Shown in pieces: positions 18,486 through 29,379 of a stretch of 64,000 bases of DNA. This stretch comes from Pseudomonas wadenswilerensis (GTDB lineage: Bacteria; Pseudomonadota; Gammaproteobacteria; Pseudomonadales; Pseudomonadaceae), in NCBI RefSeq assembly GCF_900497695.1, contig NZ_UIDD01000005.1, positions 248,001 to 312,000 on the forward strand, given 5' to 3'. Position 1 is the first letter of the stretch; each line of letters starts with the position of its first letter. Position numbers and translations under genes: made by a program. The notes below the pieces were generated by a model. The model saw nothing but the letters and a program-made list of their open reading frames with translations. It did no database searches and was not told the origin of the DNA.

Positions 18486-20708
18486 ATGCGCACAGGGATG
18501 TTGGCGCTTGCACTCGGGCTGATCAGCCTCGGGTTCCTACCGGTCTTGCCGTCCGTCTGGACACTTGTCCTGCTGACATTTATCGGGCTTTCCAGTCTGC
18601 CTTCAAGGCTCTGGCCAATCGGGCTGTTTCTGTTGGGACTGAGCTGGGCCTGTGTCTCGGCGCAATCGGCGCTGGATGAGCGCCTGGCACCGCAGCTCGA
18701 TGGCCGTACCCTGTGGATAGAAGGCCGGGTCACCGGCTTGCCGGAGCAGGGGGCGCGCTCGGTGCGGTTCGAGTTGAGCGACGCCGAGTCGCGTCGCGGA
18801 CAATTGCCGCCACGGCTGCAGCTCAGCTGGTTCGGTGGGCCAGCGGTCAACAGCGGTGAATATTGGCGATTGGCCGTCAGCCTCAAACGCCCCTCTGGCT
18901 TGCTCAATCCTCACGGCCCGGATCAGGAAGCCAGCCTGTTGGCGCGACGTATCGGCGCGACCGGTAGTGTCAAGGCCGGGGAACGTCTGCTGCCAGCGAC
19001 AGCGGCATGGCGTGATGGCCTGCGCCAGCGCTTGCTGGCGGTCGATGCCCAGGGCCGAGAGGCGACGCTGGTGGCGTTGATTCTGGGCGATGGTGGCGGG
19101 TTGGCGCGGCAAGACTGGCAAGTGCTGCAGGCTACCGGCACGGTGCACTTGCTGGTGATATCTGGTCAGCACGTGGGCCTGCTGGCCGGGCTGGTGTACG
19201 CCTTGATTGCCGGGCTTGCGCGCCTGGGCTGGTGGCCGCAAAGGCTGCCCTGGCTGCCTTGGGCGTGTGCGCTGGCATTTGCCGCGGCGCTGGCCTACGG
19301 CTTGCTGGCCGGTTTTCAGGTGCCGGTGCAGCGGGCGTGCATGATGCTAGCCATGGTGCTGCTCTGGCGCCTGCGTTTTCGCCACCTGGGCGTTGGCTTA
19401 CCGCTGTTGCTGGCGCTGAATGCGGTGCTGCTGTGGGAGCCACTGGCCAGCTTGCAGCCAGGTTTCTGGCTGTCATTCATGGCCGTGGCCATTCTGATCT
19501 TCACCTTCAGCGGCCGCCTTGGCGCCTGGAACCCCTGGCTGGCCTGGAGTCGCGCCCAGTGGTTGATCGCCATCGGCTTGTTGCCGGTGTTGCTGGCGCA
19601 AGGTTTGCCGGTGAGCCTGACGGCACCACTGATCAACCTGCTGGCAGTACCGTGGATCAGTCTTGCTGTCTTGCCCTTGGCGTTGCTCGGCACCCTGTTG
19701 CTGCCCGTGCCGTATCTGGGGGAGGGGCTGCTATGGCTGGCTGGTGGCGTGCTCGATGGCTTGTTCCGCTTGCTGGCTGAAGTCGCTTTATGGCGACCGG
19801 CATGGCTACCTCAACCGCTGCCTTTCTGGGCCTGGTTATTGGTGTGCCTGGGGGCGTTCCTGCTGCTGTTGCCGCGCGGCTTGCCTATGCGGGTGCTCGG
19901 CTGGCCATTGCTACTGCTGGTAGTGTTTGCGCCGAGAGAGCGCGTGCCGGTGGGGCAGGTCGAGGTTTGGCAGCTCGATGTCGGCCAGGGGCTGGCTTTT
20001 GTTTTGCGCACCCGTCACCACGCCATGCTCTATGACGCGGGCCCCGCCATGGGCGATTTCGATCTGGGTGAGAGGGTGGTGTTGCCCAGCTTGCGCAAGC
20101 TGGGTGTGCGCAAGCTTGACCTGATGTTGCTCAGTCATGCTGACGCCGACCATGCCGGTGGTGCCCGCGCCGTGCAGCGCGGCTTGCCGGTGTTGCGGGT
20201 GCTTGGCGGGGAAGCCGCGGCCTTGCCTGAGGTGCTGAAGGCGCAGCCTTGCAGCAGTGGCGAACACTGGCAGTGGGACGGGGTGGGTTTTTCCCTCTGG
20301 CAATGGCATGAGGCCGGCGACAGCAACCAGGACTCCTGTGTGCTGCTGGTCGAGGCGCAAGGCGAGAAGCTGCTGCTGACCGGCGATCTCGATGCCCGTG
20401 GCGAGCGGGCGTGGGCGCGGGACTGGCAGGCGGGCCGGATCGACTGGCTGCAATCGCCCCATCACGGCAGCCGCAGCTCATCCAGCGAGGCCTTGTTGAA
20501 GGCGACTGCGCCGCGTGGCGTGCTGATCTCCCGCGGGCGTTACAACGCCTTCGGTCACCCTCACCCGGAGGTGATGGCACGCTATCGGACGCACGGTATC
20601 CAGGCCTACGACAATGTCGAGCACGGTGCGCTGCGCCTGCAACTGGGGGCGTTCGGCGAGCCGCAGGGCCTGCGCGCACAACGGCGTTTCTGGCGCGAAC
20701 CGAGATGA
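18486..20708 (+). CDS. comEC: DNA internalization competence protein ComEC/Rec2
   Basis: 740 residues from ATG 18486; a GTG at 18459 would add nine. Several N-terminal membrane segments, an extracytoplasmic OB-like domain (~60-170), the Competence domain with HLLVISGQHVGLLAG and many more membrane segments, then a C-terminal metallo-beta-lactamase-like domain with LLSHADADHAGG and SPHHGSRSSS. ComEC is the inner-membrane channel that brings single-stranded DNA into the cytoplasm; the C-terminal domain is thought to be the nuclease that degrades one strand. First gene of a block running to murB. Confidence 0.93.
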   Translation: MRTGMLALALGLISLGFLPVLPSVWTLVLLTFIGLSSLPSRLWPIGLFLLGLSWACVSAQSALDERLAPQLDGRTLWIEGRVTGLPEQGARSVRFELSDAESRRGQLPPRLQLSWFGGPAVNSGEYWRLAVSLKRPSGLLNPHGPDQEASLLARRIGATGSVKAGERLLPATAAWRDGLRQRLLAVDAQGREATLVALILGDGGGLARQDWQVLQATGTVHLLVISGQHVGLLAGLVYALIAGLARLGWWPQRLPWLPWACALAFAAALAYGLLAGFQVPVQRACMMLAMVLLWRLRFRHLGVGLPLLLALNAVLLWEPLASLQPGFWLSFMAVAILIFTFSGRLGAWNPWLAWSRAQWLIAIGLLPVLLAQGLPVSLTAPLINLLAVPWISLAVLPLALLGTLLLPVPYLGEGLLWLAGGVLDGLFRLLAEVALWRPAWLPQPLPFWAWLLVCLGAFLLLLPRGLPMRVLGWPLLLLVVFAPRERVPVGQVEVWQLDVGQGLAFVLRTRHHAMLYDAGPAMGDFDLGERVVLPSLRKLGVRKLDLMLLSHADADHAGGARAVQRGLPVLRVLGGEAAALPEVLKAQPCSSGEHWQWDGVGFSLWQWHEAGDSNQDSCVLLVEAQGEKLLLTGDLDARGERAWARDWQAGRIDWLQSPHHGSRSSSSEALLKATAPRGVLISRGRYNAFGHPHPEVMARYRTHGIQAYDNVEHGALRLQLGAFGEPQGLRAQRRFWREPR

Positions 20709-20778
20709 CGACCTTCGGCAGATGAGCCCCCTGGGGTCCTATGGTAAAGTGGCGGACTTTTTTGAGGGGATGCTTACT

Positions 20779-21414
20779 GTGTGGGAATTGGTCAAGTCCG
20801 GTGGCTGGATGATGCTGCCGATCATTCTGAGCTCCATCGCTGCCATGGCGATCGTCGCCGAGCGTCTCTGGACCTTGCGCGCCAGCCGGGTCACGCCACC
20901 GCACCTGCTTGGCCAGGTGTGGATGTGGATCAAGGACAAACAGCTCACCAGTGACAAGCTCAAGGCCCTGCGCGCCGACTCGCCGCTGGGTGAGATCCTT
21001 GCCGCGGGCCTGGCCAACTCGCGCCATGGCCGCGAAATCATGAAGGAATGCATCGAAGAGGCCGCCGCCCGGGTCATCCACGAACTGGAACGCTACATCA
21101 ATGCCCTGGGCACCATCGCCGCCATGGCGCCGTTGCTCGGCCTGCTCGGCACCGTGCTGGGCATGATCGATATCTTCAGTGCCTTCATGGGCACCGGCAT
21201 GTCCACCAACGCCGCAGTACTGGCCGGTGGTATCTCCAAGGCGCTGATCACCACGGCAGCCGGCCTGATGGTCGGTATCCCGGCGGTGTTCTTCCACCGT
21301 TTCCTGCAACGCCGTATCGATGAGCTGGTGGTTGGCATGGAGCAGGAAGCGATCAAGCTGGTCGAAGTGGTGCAGGGCGACCGCGATGTCGACCTGGCCG
21401 AGGGCAAGGCGTGA
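20779..21414 (+). CDS. tolQ: MotA/TolQ/ExbB proton channel family protein
   Basis: The GTG start at 20779 (MWELVKSGGW, 211 residues) is preferred because GAGGGG lies nine bases upstream; the ATG at 20770 would touch that site. Three membrane segments, with the conserved GLLGTVLGMIDIFSAF and ISKALITTAAGLMVGIPAVFF helices that line the proton path. Together with the overlapping exbD gene it forms a proton-driven energiser in the inner membrane. The position before lpxK is that of P. aeruginosa tolQ2/exbB-type PA2983; the partner is unknown. Confidence 0.88.
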   Translation: MWELVKSGGWMMLPIILSSIAAMAIVAERLWTLRASRVTPPHLLGQVWMWIKDKQLTSDKLKALRADSPLGEILAAGLANSRHGREIMKECIEEAAARVIHELERYINALGTIAAMAPLLGLLGTVLGMIDIFSAFMGTGMSTNAAVLAGGISKALITTAAGLMVGIPAVFFHRFLQRRIDELVVGMEQEAIKLVEVVQGDRDVDLAEGKA

Positions 21415-21842
21415 AATTCCGGCGCAAGCCACGGGAGACCGTGGACATCAACCTGGCCTCGTTGATCGACGTGGTGTTCATCCTGCTGTTGTTCTTCGTG
21501 GTCACCACCACCTTCACCCGCGAAACCCAGCTGCGCGTCGAACTGCCGGAGTCGGTAAGCGGCGCGCCGGCACCGGATTCGGAGCTCAAGCAACTGGACA
21601 TCACCATCAGCGCCGATGGCGTCTACTCGGTGAACAACCACCTGTTGCCCAAGAGCGACCTGGCGACCCTGACCGAAGCCCTGCAGCAGGAATCCGCAGG
21701 TGATACCAAACTGCCGTTGTCGATCAGCGCCGACGGCAAGACCCCGCATCAGGCGGTGGTGACTGCCATGGATGCGGCCGGCAAGCTCGGTTTCAGCCAG
21801 TTGCGCATGACCACGGTCGAGGCGGCTCAGGGGACACCCTGA
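21411..21842 (+). CDS. exbD: Biopolymer transport protein ExbD/TolR family
   Basis: 143 residues from GTG 21411, which overlaps the preceding stop (GTGA). One membrane segment at ~15-37 carries Asp20 ([13 protein letters not shown]), the proton-carrying residue of ExbD/TolR. The periplasmic domain follows. It acts with the preceding TolQ-like channel. The stop overlaps the lpxK start by one base. Confidence 0.93.
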   Translation: MKFRRKPRETVDINLASLIDVVFILLLFFVVTTTFTRETQLRVELPESVSGAPAPDSELKQLDITISADGVYSVNNHLLPKSDLATLTEALQQESAGDTKLPLSISADGKTPHQAVVTAMDAAGKLGFSQLRMTTVEAAQGTP

Positions 21843-22852
21843 TGGCTTTTGCCGATCGCCTGCTCGATGCCTGGTACGCCGGGCATCCGGCCCTGGGGCT
21901 GCTGCGTCCGCTCGAAGCCCTCTATCGGCGGGTGGTGCTGGGCAAGCGCGCGCGTTTTCTCAGCGGTGAAAGCCAGAGTTACCGTGCGCCAGTGCCGGTG
22001 ATCGTGGTGGGAAACATCACCGTCGGCGGTACCGGCAAGACCCCGATGATCCTCTGGTTGATCGAGCATTGCCGCCAGCAAGGCCTGCGCGTCGGCGTGG
22101 TCAGCCGTGGTTATGGCGCCAAGCCGCCGCAGCTGCCGTGGCGCGTGCGTGCCGAGCAGAGCGCGGCCGAGGCGGGCGATGAGCCTTTGCTGATCGTTCA
22201 GCGCAGCGGCGTGCCGCTGATGATCGACCCGGACCGTTCGCGTGCGGTGCAAGCCTTGCTGGCCAGCGAGCCGCTGGACCTGATCCTCTGTGATGACGGC
22301 ATGCAGCACTACCGTCTGGCCCGTGATCTGGAGCTGGTGCTGATCGACGCCGCCCGCGGCCTGGGCAATCGCCGCTGCCTGCCGGCCGGCCCCTTGCGCG
22401 AGCCGGTGGAGCGCTTGCAGGACGTCGATGCGGTGCTCTACAACGGCGCCACGGCGGACCGGGCAGATGGTTTTGCCTTTGCCCTGCAGCCCACCGCGCT
22501 GGTCAATCTGCGCAGTGGCGAGCGTCACGGCCTCGACTGTTTTCCGCCCGGCCAGGCCCTGCACGCAGTGGCCGGCATTGGTAACCCGCAACGTTTCTTC
22601 AATACCCTGCAGGGGCTAAACTGGCGGCCTGTGCCACACCCTTTTGCCGATCATGCCGAGTACAGCGAGCAGGCCCTGAGCTTCACCCCTGCGCTGCCTT
22701 TGGTCATGACCGAGAAGGACGCGGTCAAATGCCGCGCCTTCGCTGCCGACGACTGGTGGTACCTTGCGGTCGATGCTGTGCCTTCGCCAGCCTTCCAGGC
22801 CTGGTTCGATGCTCAGCTTGCACGCTTGCTGCCCGGGTCGCGGCCCTCCTGA
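21842..22852 (+). CDS. lpxK: Tetraacyldisaccharide 4'-kinase
   Basis: 336 residues. Membrane-proximal N terminus, then the P-loop [13 protein letters not shown] (57-69) characteristic of LpxK, and later [16 protein letters not shown]. LpxK phosphorylates the lipid A disaccharide at the inner membrane. The TGATG junction with exbD points to translational coupling. kdsB, downstream, supplies CMP-Kdo for the next lipid A step, so this stretch is an LPS sub-operon. Confidence 0.97.
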   Translation: MAFADRLLDAWYAGHPALGLLRPLEALYRRVVLGKRARFLSGESQSYRAPVPVIVVGNITVGGTGKTPMILWLIEHCRQQGLRVGVVSRGYGAKPPQLPWRVRAEQSAAEAGDEPLLIVQRSGVPLMIDPDRSRAVQALLASEPLDLILCDDGMQHYRLARDLELVLIDAARGLGNRRCLPAGPLREPVERLQDVDAVLYNGATADRADGFAFALQPTALVNLRSGERHGLDCFPPGQALHAVAGIGNPQRFFNTLQGLNWRPVPHPFADHAEYSEQALSFTPALPLVMTEKDAVKCRAFAADDWWYLAVDAVPSPAFQAWFDAQLARLLPGSRPS

Positions 22853-22890
22853 TTCGTTTCTTTTTCCGGCCACTGGCCTGAGGAATTTCC

Positions 22891-23076
22891 ATGGACACCA
22901 AATTGCTCGATATCCTTGCCTGCCCGATCTGCAAGGGCCCGCTCAAGCTCAGCGCCGACAAGACCGAGCTGATCAGCAAGGGTGCCGGTCTCGCCTACCC
23001 GATCCGCGACGGCATCCCGGTGATGCTTGAAAGCGAAGCCCGCACCCTGACCGATGACGAGCGTCTGGACAAATGA
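22891..23076 (+). CDS. Trm112/YcaR family small protein
   Basis: 61 residues: [14 protein letters not shown], then [13 protein letters not shown]. The CPxC pair and length match the UPF0434/YcaR branch of the Trm112 fold. Its molecular role in bacteria is not settled. It is found between lpxK and kdsB throughout proteobacteria and overlaps kdsB by four bases. Confidence 0.95.
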   Translation: MDTKLLDILACPICKGPLKLSADKTELISKGAGLAYPIRDGIPVMLESEARTLTDDERLDK

Positions 23077-23837
23077 GCCTGGCCTTTACCGTTGTGATTC
23101 CGGCGCGGCTGCGCTCCACGCGCTTGCCGGGCAAGCCATTGCTGCCGATCGCCGGCAAGCCGATGATCCAGCACGTCTGGGAACAGGCGCGCAGAAGCAG
23201 TGCCAGCCGCGTGGTAATTGCCACCGATGACGCGGGCATCTTCAAGGTCTGCGAGGCCTTCGGCGCCGAAGTGCTGATGACCCGCGAAGACCATGACTCC
23301 GGTACCGACCGCCTGGCCGAAGTGGCTGCCAAGCTGGGCCTGGCTGCCGATGCCATCGTGGTCAACGTCCAGGGTGACGAGCCGCTGATTCCGCCGGTGA
23401 TCATCGATCAGGTGGCGGCCAACCTGGCTGCCCATCCGGAGGCGGGTATCGCCACCCTGGCCGAACCGATCAGCGACGTCGAAGCGCTGTTCAACCCCAA
23501 TGCGGTCAAGGTGGTCAGCGATTGCAACGGTCTGGCCCTGACCTTCAGCCGCGCACCGTTGCCCTGGGCGCGGGATGCCCTGGCGCAGAGCCGCGAGCAA
23601 CTGCCGCAAGGTGTGCCGTACCGCCGTCATATCGGCATGTACGCCTACCGGGCCGGCTTCCTGCAGGATTTCGTCGCCTGGGGTCCGTGCTGGCTGGAGA
23701 AGACCGAATCGCTGGAACAACTGCGGGCCCTCTGGCATGGCGTGCGTATTCACGTTGCCGATGCCATCGATGCGCCGCCGGTGGGGGTCGACACCCCTGA
23801 AGACCTGGAGCGCGTACGGCGCTTGCTGGAGGCCTGA
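23073..23837 (+). CDS. kdsB: 3-deoxy-manno-octulosonate cytidylyltransferase
   Basis: 254 residues. The N-terminal nucleotide-binding loop [17 protein letters not shown] is the KdsB signature, with [13 protein letters not shown] and [12 protein letters not shown] downstream. It makes CMP-Kdo for lipopolysaccharide inner core assembly in the cytoplasm. ATGA overlap with the upstream gene and one-base overlap (TGATG) with the next. Confidence 0.97.
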   Translation: MSLAFTVVIPARLRSTRLPGKPLLPIAGKPMIQHVWEQARRSSASRVVIATDDAGIFKVCEAFGAEVLMTREDHDSGTDRLAEVAAKLGLAADAIVVNVQGDEPLIPPVIIDQVAANLAAHPEAGIATLAEPISDVEALFNPNAVKVVSDCNGLALTFSRAPLPWARDALAQSREQLPQGVPYRRHIGMYAYRAGFLQDFVAWGPCWLEKTESLEQLRALWHGVRIHVADAIDAPPVGVDTPEDLERVRRLLEA

Positions 23838-24301
23838 TGCGGGTTTTGTTCGTGTGCCTGGGCAATATCTGCCGCTCGCCCACCGCCGAAGGCGTGCTGC
23901 GTCAACAATTGCAGGCTGAAGGTCTGGGTGAGTTGATCGAAGTGGCGTCGGCCGGTACCGGTGACTGGCATGTCGGCAAGCAGCCGGATACCCGCACCTG
24001 CCGCACTGCGCGCATGCGTGGCTATGACTTGTCGCAACAGCGTGCGCAGCAGATCAAGGCCGCGCACTTCAATGAATGCGACCTGATCCTGGCCATGGAC
24101 AAGAGCAATCTTGGCCATCTGCAGGCCATGCGCCCGGCCGGGGCCAAGGCCGAGCTGGACCTGTTCCTGCGCCGCTATGAAGGCGCGCTGGACGAGGTGC
24201 CGGATCCTTACTACGGCGCCGAGCAGGATTTCGAAGAGGTCCTCGACCTGATCGAAGCCGCCTGCAGTCGTTTGGTCATCGAACTCAAGGGTCGTCTATG
24301 A
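23837..24301 (+). CDS. ptpA: Low-molecular-weight protein tyrosine phosphatase
   Basis: 154 residues. The phosphate loop C7-LGNIC-R13-S at the N terminus and the general acid Asp in VPDPYYG near the C terminus are both intact. These phosphatases often oppose tyrosine kinases of polysaccharide export, but no kinase gene is adjacent here. It is embedded between kdsB and murB with overlaps on both sides, as in other pseudomonads. Confidence 0.94.
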   Translation: MRVLFVCLGNICRSPTAEGVLRQQLQAEGLGELIEVASAGTGDWHVGKQPDTRTCRTARMRGYDLSQQRAQQIKAAHFNECDLILAMDKSNLGHLQAMRPAGAKAELDLFLRRYEGALDEVPDPYYGAEQDFEEVLDLIEAACSRLVIELKGRL

Positions 24302-25317
24302 GCGTGCAGTGGCAGCAACAGGTATCGCTCAAGCCGTATAACACCTTTGGCATCGATGTGAGGGCTCGGTACTTCACCGAAGCCCACAACGACGATGAGG
24401 TGCGTCAGGCGTTGGCCCAGGCGGGTGAGCAGGGTGTGCCGGTGCTGGTGGTGGGTGGCGGTAGCAACCTGCTGCTGACCGCCGATATCCAGGCGCTGGT
24501 GCTGCGCATGGCCAGCCGTGGCCTGCGCATCCTGACTGAGCACGGCGAGCGGGTTGTGGTCGAGGCCGAAGCTGGCGAACCCTGGCATCCGTTCGTGCAG
24601 TGGAGCTTGTCCCAGGGGCTGGCCGGGCTGGAGAACCTCAGTTTGATCCCCGGCACGGTGGGCGCTGCGCCGATGCAGAACATTGGCGCCTACGGTGTCG
24701 AGATCAAGGATGTGTTCGCCGGGCTTACCGCGCTGGATCGCCAGACCGGTGAACTGCGCGACTTCAGCCTGGAAGAGTGCGCCTTTGCCTACCGTGACAG
24801 CCTGTTCAAGCGTAATCCGGGGCGCTGGGTGATCCTGCGTGTGCGCTTTGCCTTGAGTCGGGTCATGCATGCCCATCTGGATTACGGCCCGGTGCGTCAG
24901 CGCCTGAGCGAGCAGGGCGTCAGTCAGCCGACCGCGCAAAACGTCAGTGATGCGATTTGCAGCATTCGGCGAGAGAAACTGCCCGATCCGCTTGAGCTGG
25001 GTAATGCCGGGAGTTTCTTCAAGAACCCGGTGGTGGCTGCAGTGCTGGCCGACAGGATCCGTTTGCAGTATCCGGGGCTGGTGGCTTATCCACAGGCTGA
25101 TGGCCAGTTCAAGCTGGCTGCCGGTTGGTTGATCGAGCAGGCGGGCTGGAAGGGCCATCGTGAAGGCGATGCCGGGGTGCACCGCTTGCAGTCGTTGGTG
25201 CTGGTCAATTATGGCCAGGCGACCGGGGTGCAGTTGCATCAGCTGGCGCAGAAAATCCAGGCCGATATCCTTGAGCGCTTCGGGGTTGAGCTGGAAATGG
25301 AGCCGAACCTGTACTGA
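24298..25317 (+). CDS. murB: UDP-N-acetylenolpyruvoylglucosamine reductase
   Basis: 339 residues, type I MurB. FAD-binding motifs VLVVGGGSNLLLT and LIPGTVGAAPMQNIGAYGVEIKD are present, and the catalytic Ser lies in LGNAGSFFKNPVV. It reduces enolpyruvyl-UDP-GlcNAc to UDP-MurNAc in peptidoglycan synthesis. Last gene of the lpxK-murB group; a REP pair and a strong bidirectional terminator follow. Confidence 0.97.
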   Translation: MSVQWQQQVSLKPYNTFGIDVRARYFTEAHNDDEVRQALAQAGEQGVPVLVVGGGSNLLLTADIQALVLRMASRGLRILTEHGERVVVEAEAGEPWHPFVQWSLSQGLAGLENLSLIPGTVGAAPMQNIGAYGVEIKDVFAGLTALDRQTGELRDFSLEECAFAYRDSLFKRNPGRWVILRVRFALSRVMHAHLDYGPVRQRLSEQGVSQPTAQNVSDAICSIRREKLPDPLELGNAGSFFKNPVVAAVLADRIRLQYPGLVAYPQADGQFKLAAGWLIEQAGWKGHREGDAGVHRLQSLVLVNYGQATGVQLHQLAQKIQADILERFGVELEMEPNLY

Positions 25318-25333
25318 ATACGCTGTGTTGTTC

Positions 25334-25425
25334 TGTGGGAGCGGGCTTGCCTCGCGATTGAGGTACAGGTGTTGCCTGCTGTGCTGGCTACACTGGCAAT
25401 ATCGCGGGGCAAGCCCGCTCCCACA
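25334..25425. repeat. REP inverted pair downstream of murB
   Basis: TGTGGGAGCGGGCTTGCCTC faces GGGGCAAGCCCGCTCCCACA across ~45 bases. It sits between convergent murB and rne, just before the shared terminator. Confidence 0.9.
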
Positions 25426-25431
25426 GGCCAT

Positions 25432-25469
25432 AAAAAAAGCCCCGCCAGTTACCTGGCGGGGCTTTTTTT
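25432..25469. terminator. Bidirectional terminator between murB and rne
   Basis: AAAAAAAGCCCCGCCAG / CTGGCGGGGCTTTTTTT with a loop of a few bases. It has A and T runs on both sides and lies 12 bases from the rne stop codon. Confidence 0.95.
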
Positions 25470-25481
25470 CAGCCTGGATGA

Positions 25482-28400
25482 TCAGACGAGCGGTTTATGC
25501 TCTTCTGCGGTTTCCAGTTTCTCTTCGAGCACTTGTTCAGCCGGTGCAGCAGGCGCTTCTTCAGCGACTACGGCAGCGCTGGCTTCGGCGGCGACCGCTG
25601 CAGCGGCGGCTGCGGCAGCTTCGGCTTCACGCTTGCGACGGCGTACTTCACGTGGATCGTTCGGCGCGCGACCGCTGCTGGTCAGGGCGCTGGCCGGTGC
25701 TTCGACAGCAGGTGCCGGCTCTTCAACCGGTGCTGGCTCGACAACTGGCGCAGGCGCTTCGACTGCTTCGACGGCAACCACTGGCTCGGCCACAACCGGT
25801 GCCTGGACTTCAGGCTCTGGCTCGACCGCGGCAACAGGCTCGACCACTTCAGCTGGCGCAGCAACAGGGGCTTCGACTACTGGAGCGATACTGGCTTCTA
25901 CTGCTGCTGGTGCTTCGACCGGGGCAGTAAAGGGTTGCTCGACAACCGGTGCGGCAGCGACTTCAGCAGCCTGAGCGGTTTCAACCACTTCGGCGACTTC
26001 AGAGGCTTCAACCACTGGCTGAGCAGCTTCGACGACGACGGTTTCGCTGGTAGCAACTTCAACAACAGCCGGCTCTTCGATTGTGGCAGTGGCGCGTTCG
26101 GCCTGCTGGTTGGCTTCGGCTTCGGCAGCGGCGCTGATGTTGCTGGTGGCAACAGCGGCAGTCACGGCCAGGCCAGCGGCCAGTTCAGCACCCAGCTCGG
26201 TGGCTTGCGGCTGCTCTTCGCTGCCTTCTTCCGAACCTTCTACCAGGTTGCCGTTGGCATCGCGTTGACGCTCGCGACGGTTGCTGCGGCGACGCTGGCC
26301 ACGGGAGCGGCGGCGAGGGCGTTCGCCTTCGGTGCCTTCCAGGTTGTCATCCTGCAGCAGCTCTTCGTTCGGCAGTTGCTCTTCAGCAGCTTCAGCAGCC
26401 TGTTCGGCTGGGCGAGGCTGACGCTCTTCACGCGGCGGACGCGGTTGGCGCTCTTCACGTGGGGCACGTTCTTCACGCGGAGCACGTTCTTCGCGCGGTG
26501 CGCGCTCTTCACGTGGTGCGCGTTCTTCGCGTGGGGCGCGTTCTTCACGAGGCTGACGCTCTTCGCGCGGGGCGCGTTCAGGGCGTTCTTCGCTTACGGC
26601 CGGGGTGGCTGCGTCCAGTGGCTCGCGCAGTTCGCGGACCGGACGGTCCTCGCGGGGGCGGCGTTCTTCACGTGGTGCGCGTGGTTGACGCTCTTCACGC
26701 GGTTGACGTGGTGCGCGCTCTTCACGGGCAGGTGCTTCTTCGCGGGCTTCGCGTGGCTGACGCTCTTCACGTGGGGCGCGCTCGGCACGTTCTTCACGCG
26801 GTTTGCGGTCTTCATCACGGCGGCCGTTGCGGTTGCGGCTCTGCTGGCGACCGTTGCGGCGTTCTTCGTTGCGCTGCGGGCGTTCGGTGGCAGGCTTCTC
26901 GGCAACCACAGGCGCTGCGGCGGCAGGTTCGTCCTTGCCGGCGAACAGGCTGACCAGCGACTTCACCAGACCTTTGAACAGGCTTGGCTCAGGTGTGTGC
27001 TGGACTGGAGCGGCCACTGGTGCGGCAGCTTCGGCAGGTACCGGGGCGTTGGCGCGGGCCGGAGCGGTCTTGACGGCGGCTTCCTGGCGCACCAGGGTGC
27101 GGGTGGCGGCAGTCGGCTGGACTTCTTCGGTCTCGGCGGCGGTGATTTCGTAGCTGGACTGGCCGCTAAGGGCTTCCGGGCTGTCGTCGCGCAGGCGCTG
27201 GACTTCGAAATGCGGGGTTTCCAGGTGATCGTTCGGCAGAATGACGATACGGGCCCGGGTGCGCAGCTCGATCTTGGTGATCGAATTGCGTTTTTCGTTG
27301 AGCAGGAAGGCTGCAACCGGAATCGGCACTTGGGCGCGGACTTCGGCGGTGCGGTCTTTCAGGGCTTCTTCTTCGATCAGGCGCAGGATGGCCAGCGACA
27401 GCGATTCGACGTCACGGATGATGCCGGTGCCGCTGCAGCGTGGGCAGACGATGCCGCTGCTTTCGCCAAGCGATGGGCGCAGGCGCTGACGGGACATTTC
27501 CAGCAGGCCGAAGCGCGAGATGCGGCCAACCTGTACACGGGCACGGTCGGCTTCCAGGCATTCGCGGACTTTTTCTTCCACGGCGCGCTGGTTCTTGGCC
27601 GGGGTCATGTCGATGAAGTCGATCACGATCAGGCCGCCGATGTCACGCAGACGCAGCTGGCGGGCGATTTCCTCAGCCGCTTCCAGGTTGGTCTGCAGGG
27701 CGGTTTCCTCGATGTCGCTGCCTTTGGTGGCGCGCGCCGAGTTGATGTCGATGGAGACCAGGGCTTCGGTCGGGTCGATGACGATCGAGCCGCCGGACGG
27801 CAGGTCGACGACGCGCTGGAAGGCGGTTTCGATCTGGCTTTCGATCTGGAAACGGTTGAACAGCGGCACGCTGTCTTCGTACAGCTTGATCTTGCTGGCG
27901 TACTGCGGCATCACCTGGCGGATGAAGGTCAGGGCTTCTTCCTGGGCGTCGATGCTGTCGATCAGTACTTCGCCGATATCCTGACGCAGGTAGTCACGGA
28001 TGGCGCGGATGATGACGTTGCTTTCCTGGTAGATCAGGAATGGCGCGGCGCGGTCCTGGGAGGCTTCCTTGATCGCGGTCCACAGCTGCAGCAGGTAGTC
28101 GAGGTCCCACTGCATTTCTTCGCTGCTGCGGCCAAGGCCGGCAGTGCGCACGATCAGGCCCATGTCGGCAGGGGCGACCAGGCCGTTGAGGGCCTCGCGC
28201 AGTTCGTTGCGCTCTTCGCCTTCGATGCGACGGGAGATGCCACCGGCACGCGGGTTGTTCGGCATCAGTACCAGGTAACGACCGGCCAGGCTGATGAAGG
28301 TGGTCAGGGCAGCGCCCTTGTTGCCGCGCTCTTCTTTCTCGACCTGGACGATGACTTCCTGGCCTTCGCTGAGCACTTCCTTGATGTTCACCCGGCCTTC

Positions 28401-28646
28401 GGGCGACTTCTTGAAGTATTCGCGGGAGATTTCCTTCAGCGGCAGGAAGCCGTGACGCTCGGAGCCGAAGTCGACGAAAGCGGCTTCAAGGCTAGGTTCG
28501 ATCCGGGTGATCCGGCCTTTGTAGATGTTGGCCTTCTTCTGCTCACGCGCGCCGGACTCGATGTCCAGGTCGTAGAGACGTTGGCCGTCCACCAGAGCTA
28601 CACGCAACTCTTCGGGTTGAGTCGCGTTAATCAGCATTCTTTTCAT
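25482..28646 (-). CDS. rne: Ribonuclease E
   Basis: Start ATG 28646 ([10 protein letters not shown]), 1054 residues. The catalytic half (~1-510) has the S1 domain, 5'-sensor, DNase I-like Mg site ([22 protein letters not shown]) and the zinc-link CPRCSGTG near residue 404 that joins two dimers. The C-terminal half is low complexity: an Arg-rich stretch with repeated [12 protein letters not shown] units (about 26,400-26,800) that should bind RNA, then a long Ala/Val/Pro/Glu-rich tail that would scaffold the degradosome. The RNA-binding repeats are an in-frame nucleotide tandem repeat and may vary between strains. Divergent from rluC, as in E. coli. Confidence 0.96.
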   Translation of the reverse strand: MKRMLINATQPEELRVALVDGQRLYDLDIESGAREQKKANIYKGRITRIEPSLEAAFVDFGSERHGFLPLKEISREYFKKSPEGRVNIKEVLSEGQEVIVQVEKEERGNKGAALTTFISLAGRYLVLMPNNPRAGGISRRIEGEERNELREALNGLVAPADMGLIVRTAGLGRSSEEMQWDLDYLLQLWTAIKEASQDRAAPFLIYQESNVIIRAIRDYLRQDIGEVLIDSIDAQEEALTFIRQVMPQYASKIKLYEDSVPLFNRFQIESQIETAFQRVVDLPSGGSIVIDPTEALVSIDINSARATKGSDIEETALQTNLEAAEEIARQLRLRDIGGLIVIDFIDMTPAKNQRAVEEKVRECLEADRARVQVGRISRFGLLEMSRQRLRPSLGESSGIVCPRCSGTGIIRDVESLSLAILRLIEEEALKDRTAEVRAQVPIPVAAFLLNEKRNSITKIELRTRARIVILPNDHLETPHFEVQRLRDDSPEALSGQSSYEITAAETEEVQPTAATRTLVRQEAAVKTAPARANAPVPAEAAAPVAAPVQHTPEPSLFKGLVKSLVSLFAGKDEPAAAAPVVAEKPATERPQRNEERRNGRQQSRNRNGRRDEDRKPREERAERAPREERQPREAREEAPAREERAPRQPREERQPRAPREERRPREDRPVRELREPLDAATPAVSEERPERAPREERQPREERAPREERAPREERAPREERAPREERAPREERQPRPPREERQPRPAEQAAEAAEEQLPNEELLQDDNLEGTEGERPRRRSRGQRRRSNRRERQRDANGNLVEGSEEGSEEQPQATELGAELAAGLAVTAAVATSNISAAAEAEANQQAERATATIEEPAVVEVATSETVVVEAAQPVVEASEVAEVVETAQAAEVAAAPVVEQPFTAPVEAPAAVEASIAPVVEAPVAAPAEVVEPVAAVEPEPEVQAPVVAEPVVAVEAVEAPAPVVEPAPVEEPAPAVEAPASALTSSGRAPNDPREVRRRKREAEAAAAAAAAVAAEASAAVVAEEAPAAPAEQVLEEKLETAEEHKPLV

Positions 28647-28658
28647 GTAATACCGTCG

Positions 28659-28678
28659 GTTTCCGGGCTGCCGGAAAC
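28659..28678 (-). promoter_or_regulatory. Hairpin just upstream of the rne start codon
   Basis: GTTTCCGG / CCGGAAAC, 8-bp perfect stem with a 4-base loop, ending 12 bases before the ATG. The site upstream of the ATG lacks a good ribosome-binding sequence, so the hairpin may take part in translational or RNase E autoregulation. The role is inference. Confidence 0.5.
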
Positions 28679-29379
28679 GGCGTTCGGCACACACGACTTC
28701 TCACGGTCTGTGTCAGGTGCGCAAGGGGTGGCGGGCCACCCCCGTGTCCAGCAACTTTCGAGTCCGACTGGTCACCCAGTACTGCCGAAGTCGCGACGAC
28801 GCGTCCTGCTTGCTGTGGTGTCAAATGCACTCAGTCAGGAGGAGGAATCAGCCTTCGGCCGTGGACGCCCGTGGGGCATCTTGATCAAGACCGGGTCCGG
28901 TCGCCTGGCCAATAGGCCGGTGGACTGGACGCAGTGCTACACGGTCCGACGGTTGTGCATCTCCACCCTACACGTATCCCTGATAATTCGGGTGCTGCCG
29001 CGCGCTGAATCCGCAACGGGTTGCATTTTCGCCAGCTCCATACGGGAGCCCGCGCCTTTTATGTCCAAGGCTGGTATTTCCGAAGCCGTCGCCATGACTG
29101 CGTGAAATTGACGGCACTGACAGAGTGGCAGCGAAAAAAAACGTGGGGGAGGGTGAAATACCGCTCTTGTAGTTTTTTATCGGTCTTCTCTGCGCGGCGC
29201 TGGTGGCGATTCCAGGCATTTCTGTAAACTGGCGAAAGCCCCGTCGGACGGCCTCGCGTCCTCGAGAATTGCGTCGGTCAGGGCCGGCTATAAGCCGTGA
29301 GTCCGCTGGCCAGCCGCTTTTGGCGGCGTTCGCGACTATAGCAGCAATCATTAAGTGCTTCAAATCCATAAAAAATTGT

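Noticed and set aside
26200..28500. Very long open frame on the plus strand opposite rne
   Set aside because: A shadow of the GC-rich rne coding strand; low-complexity product with no family similarity.
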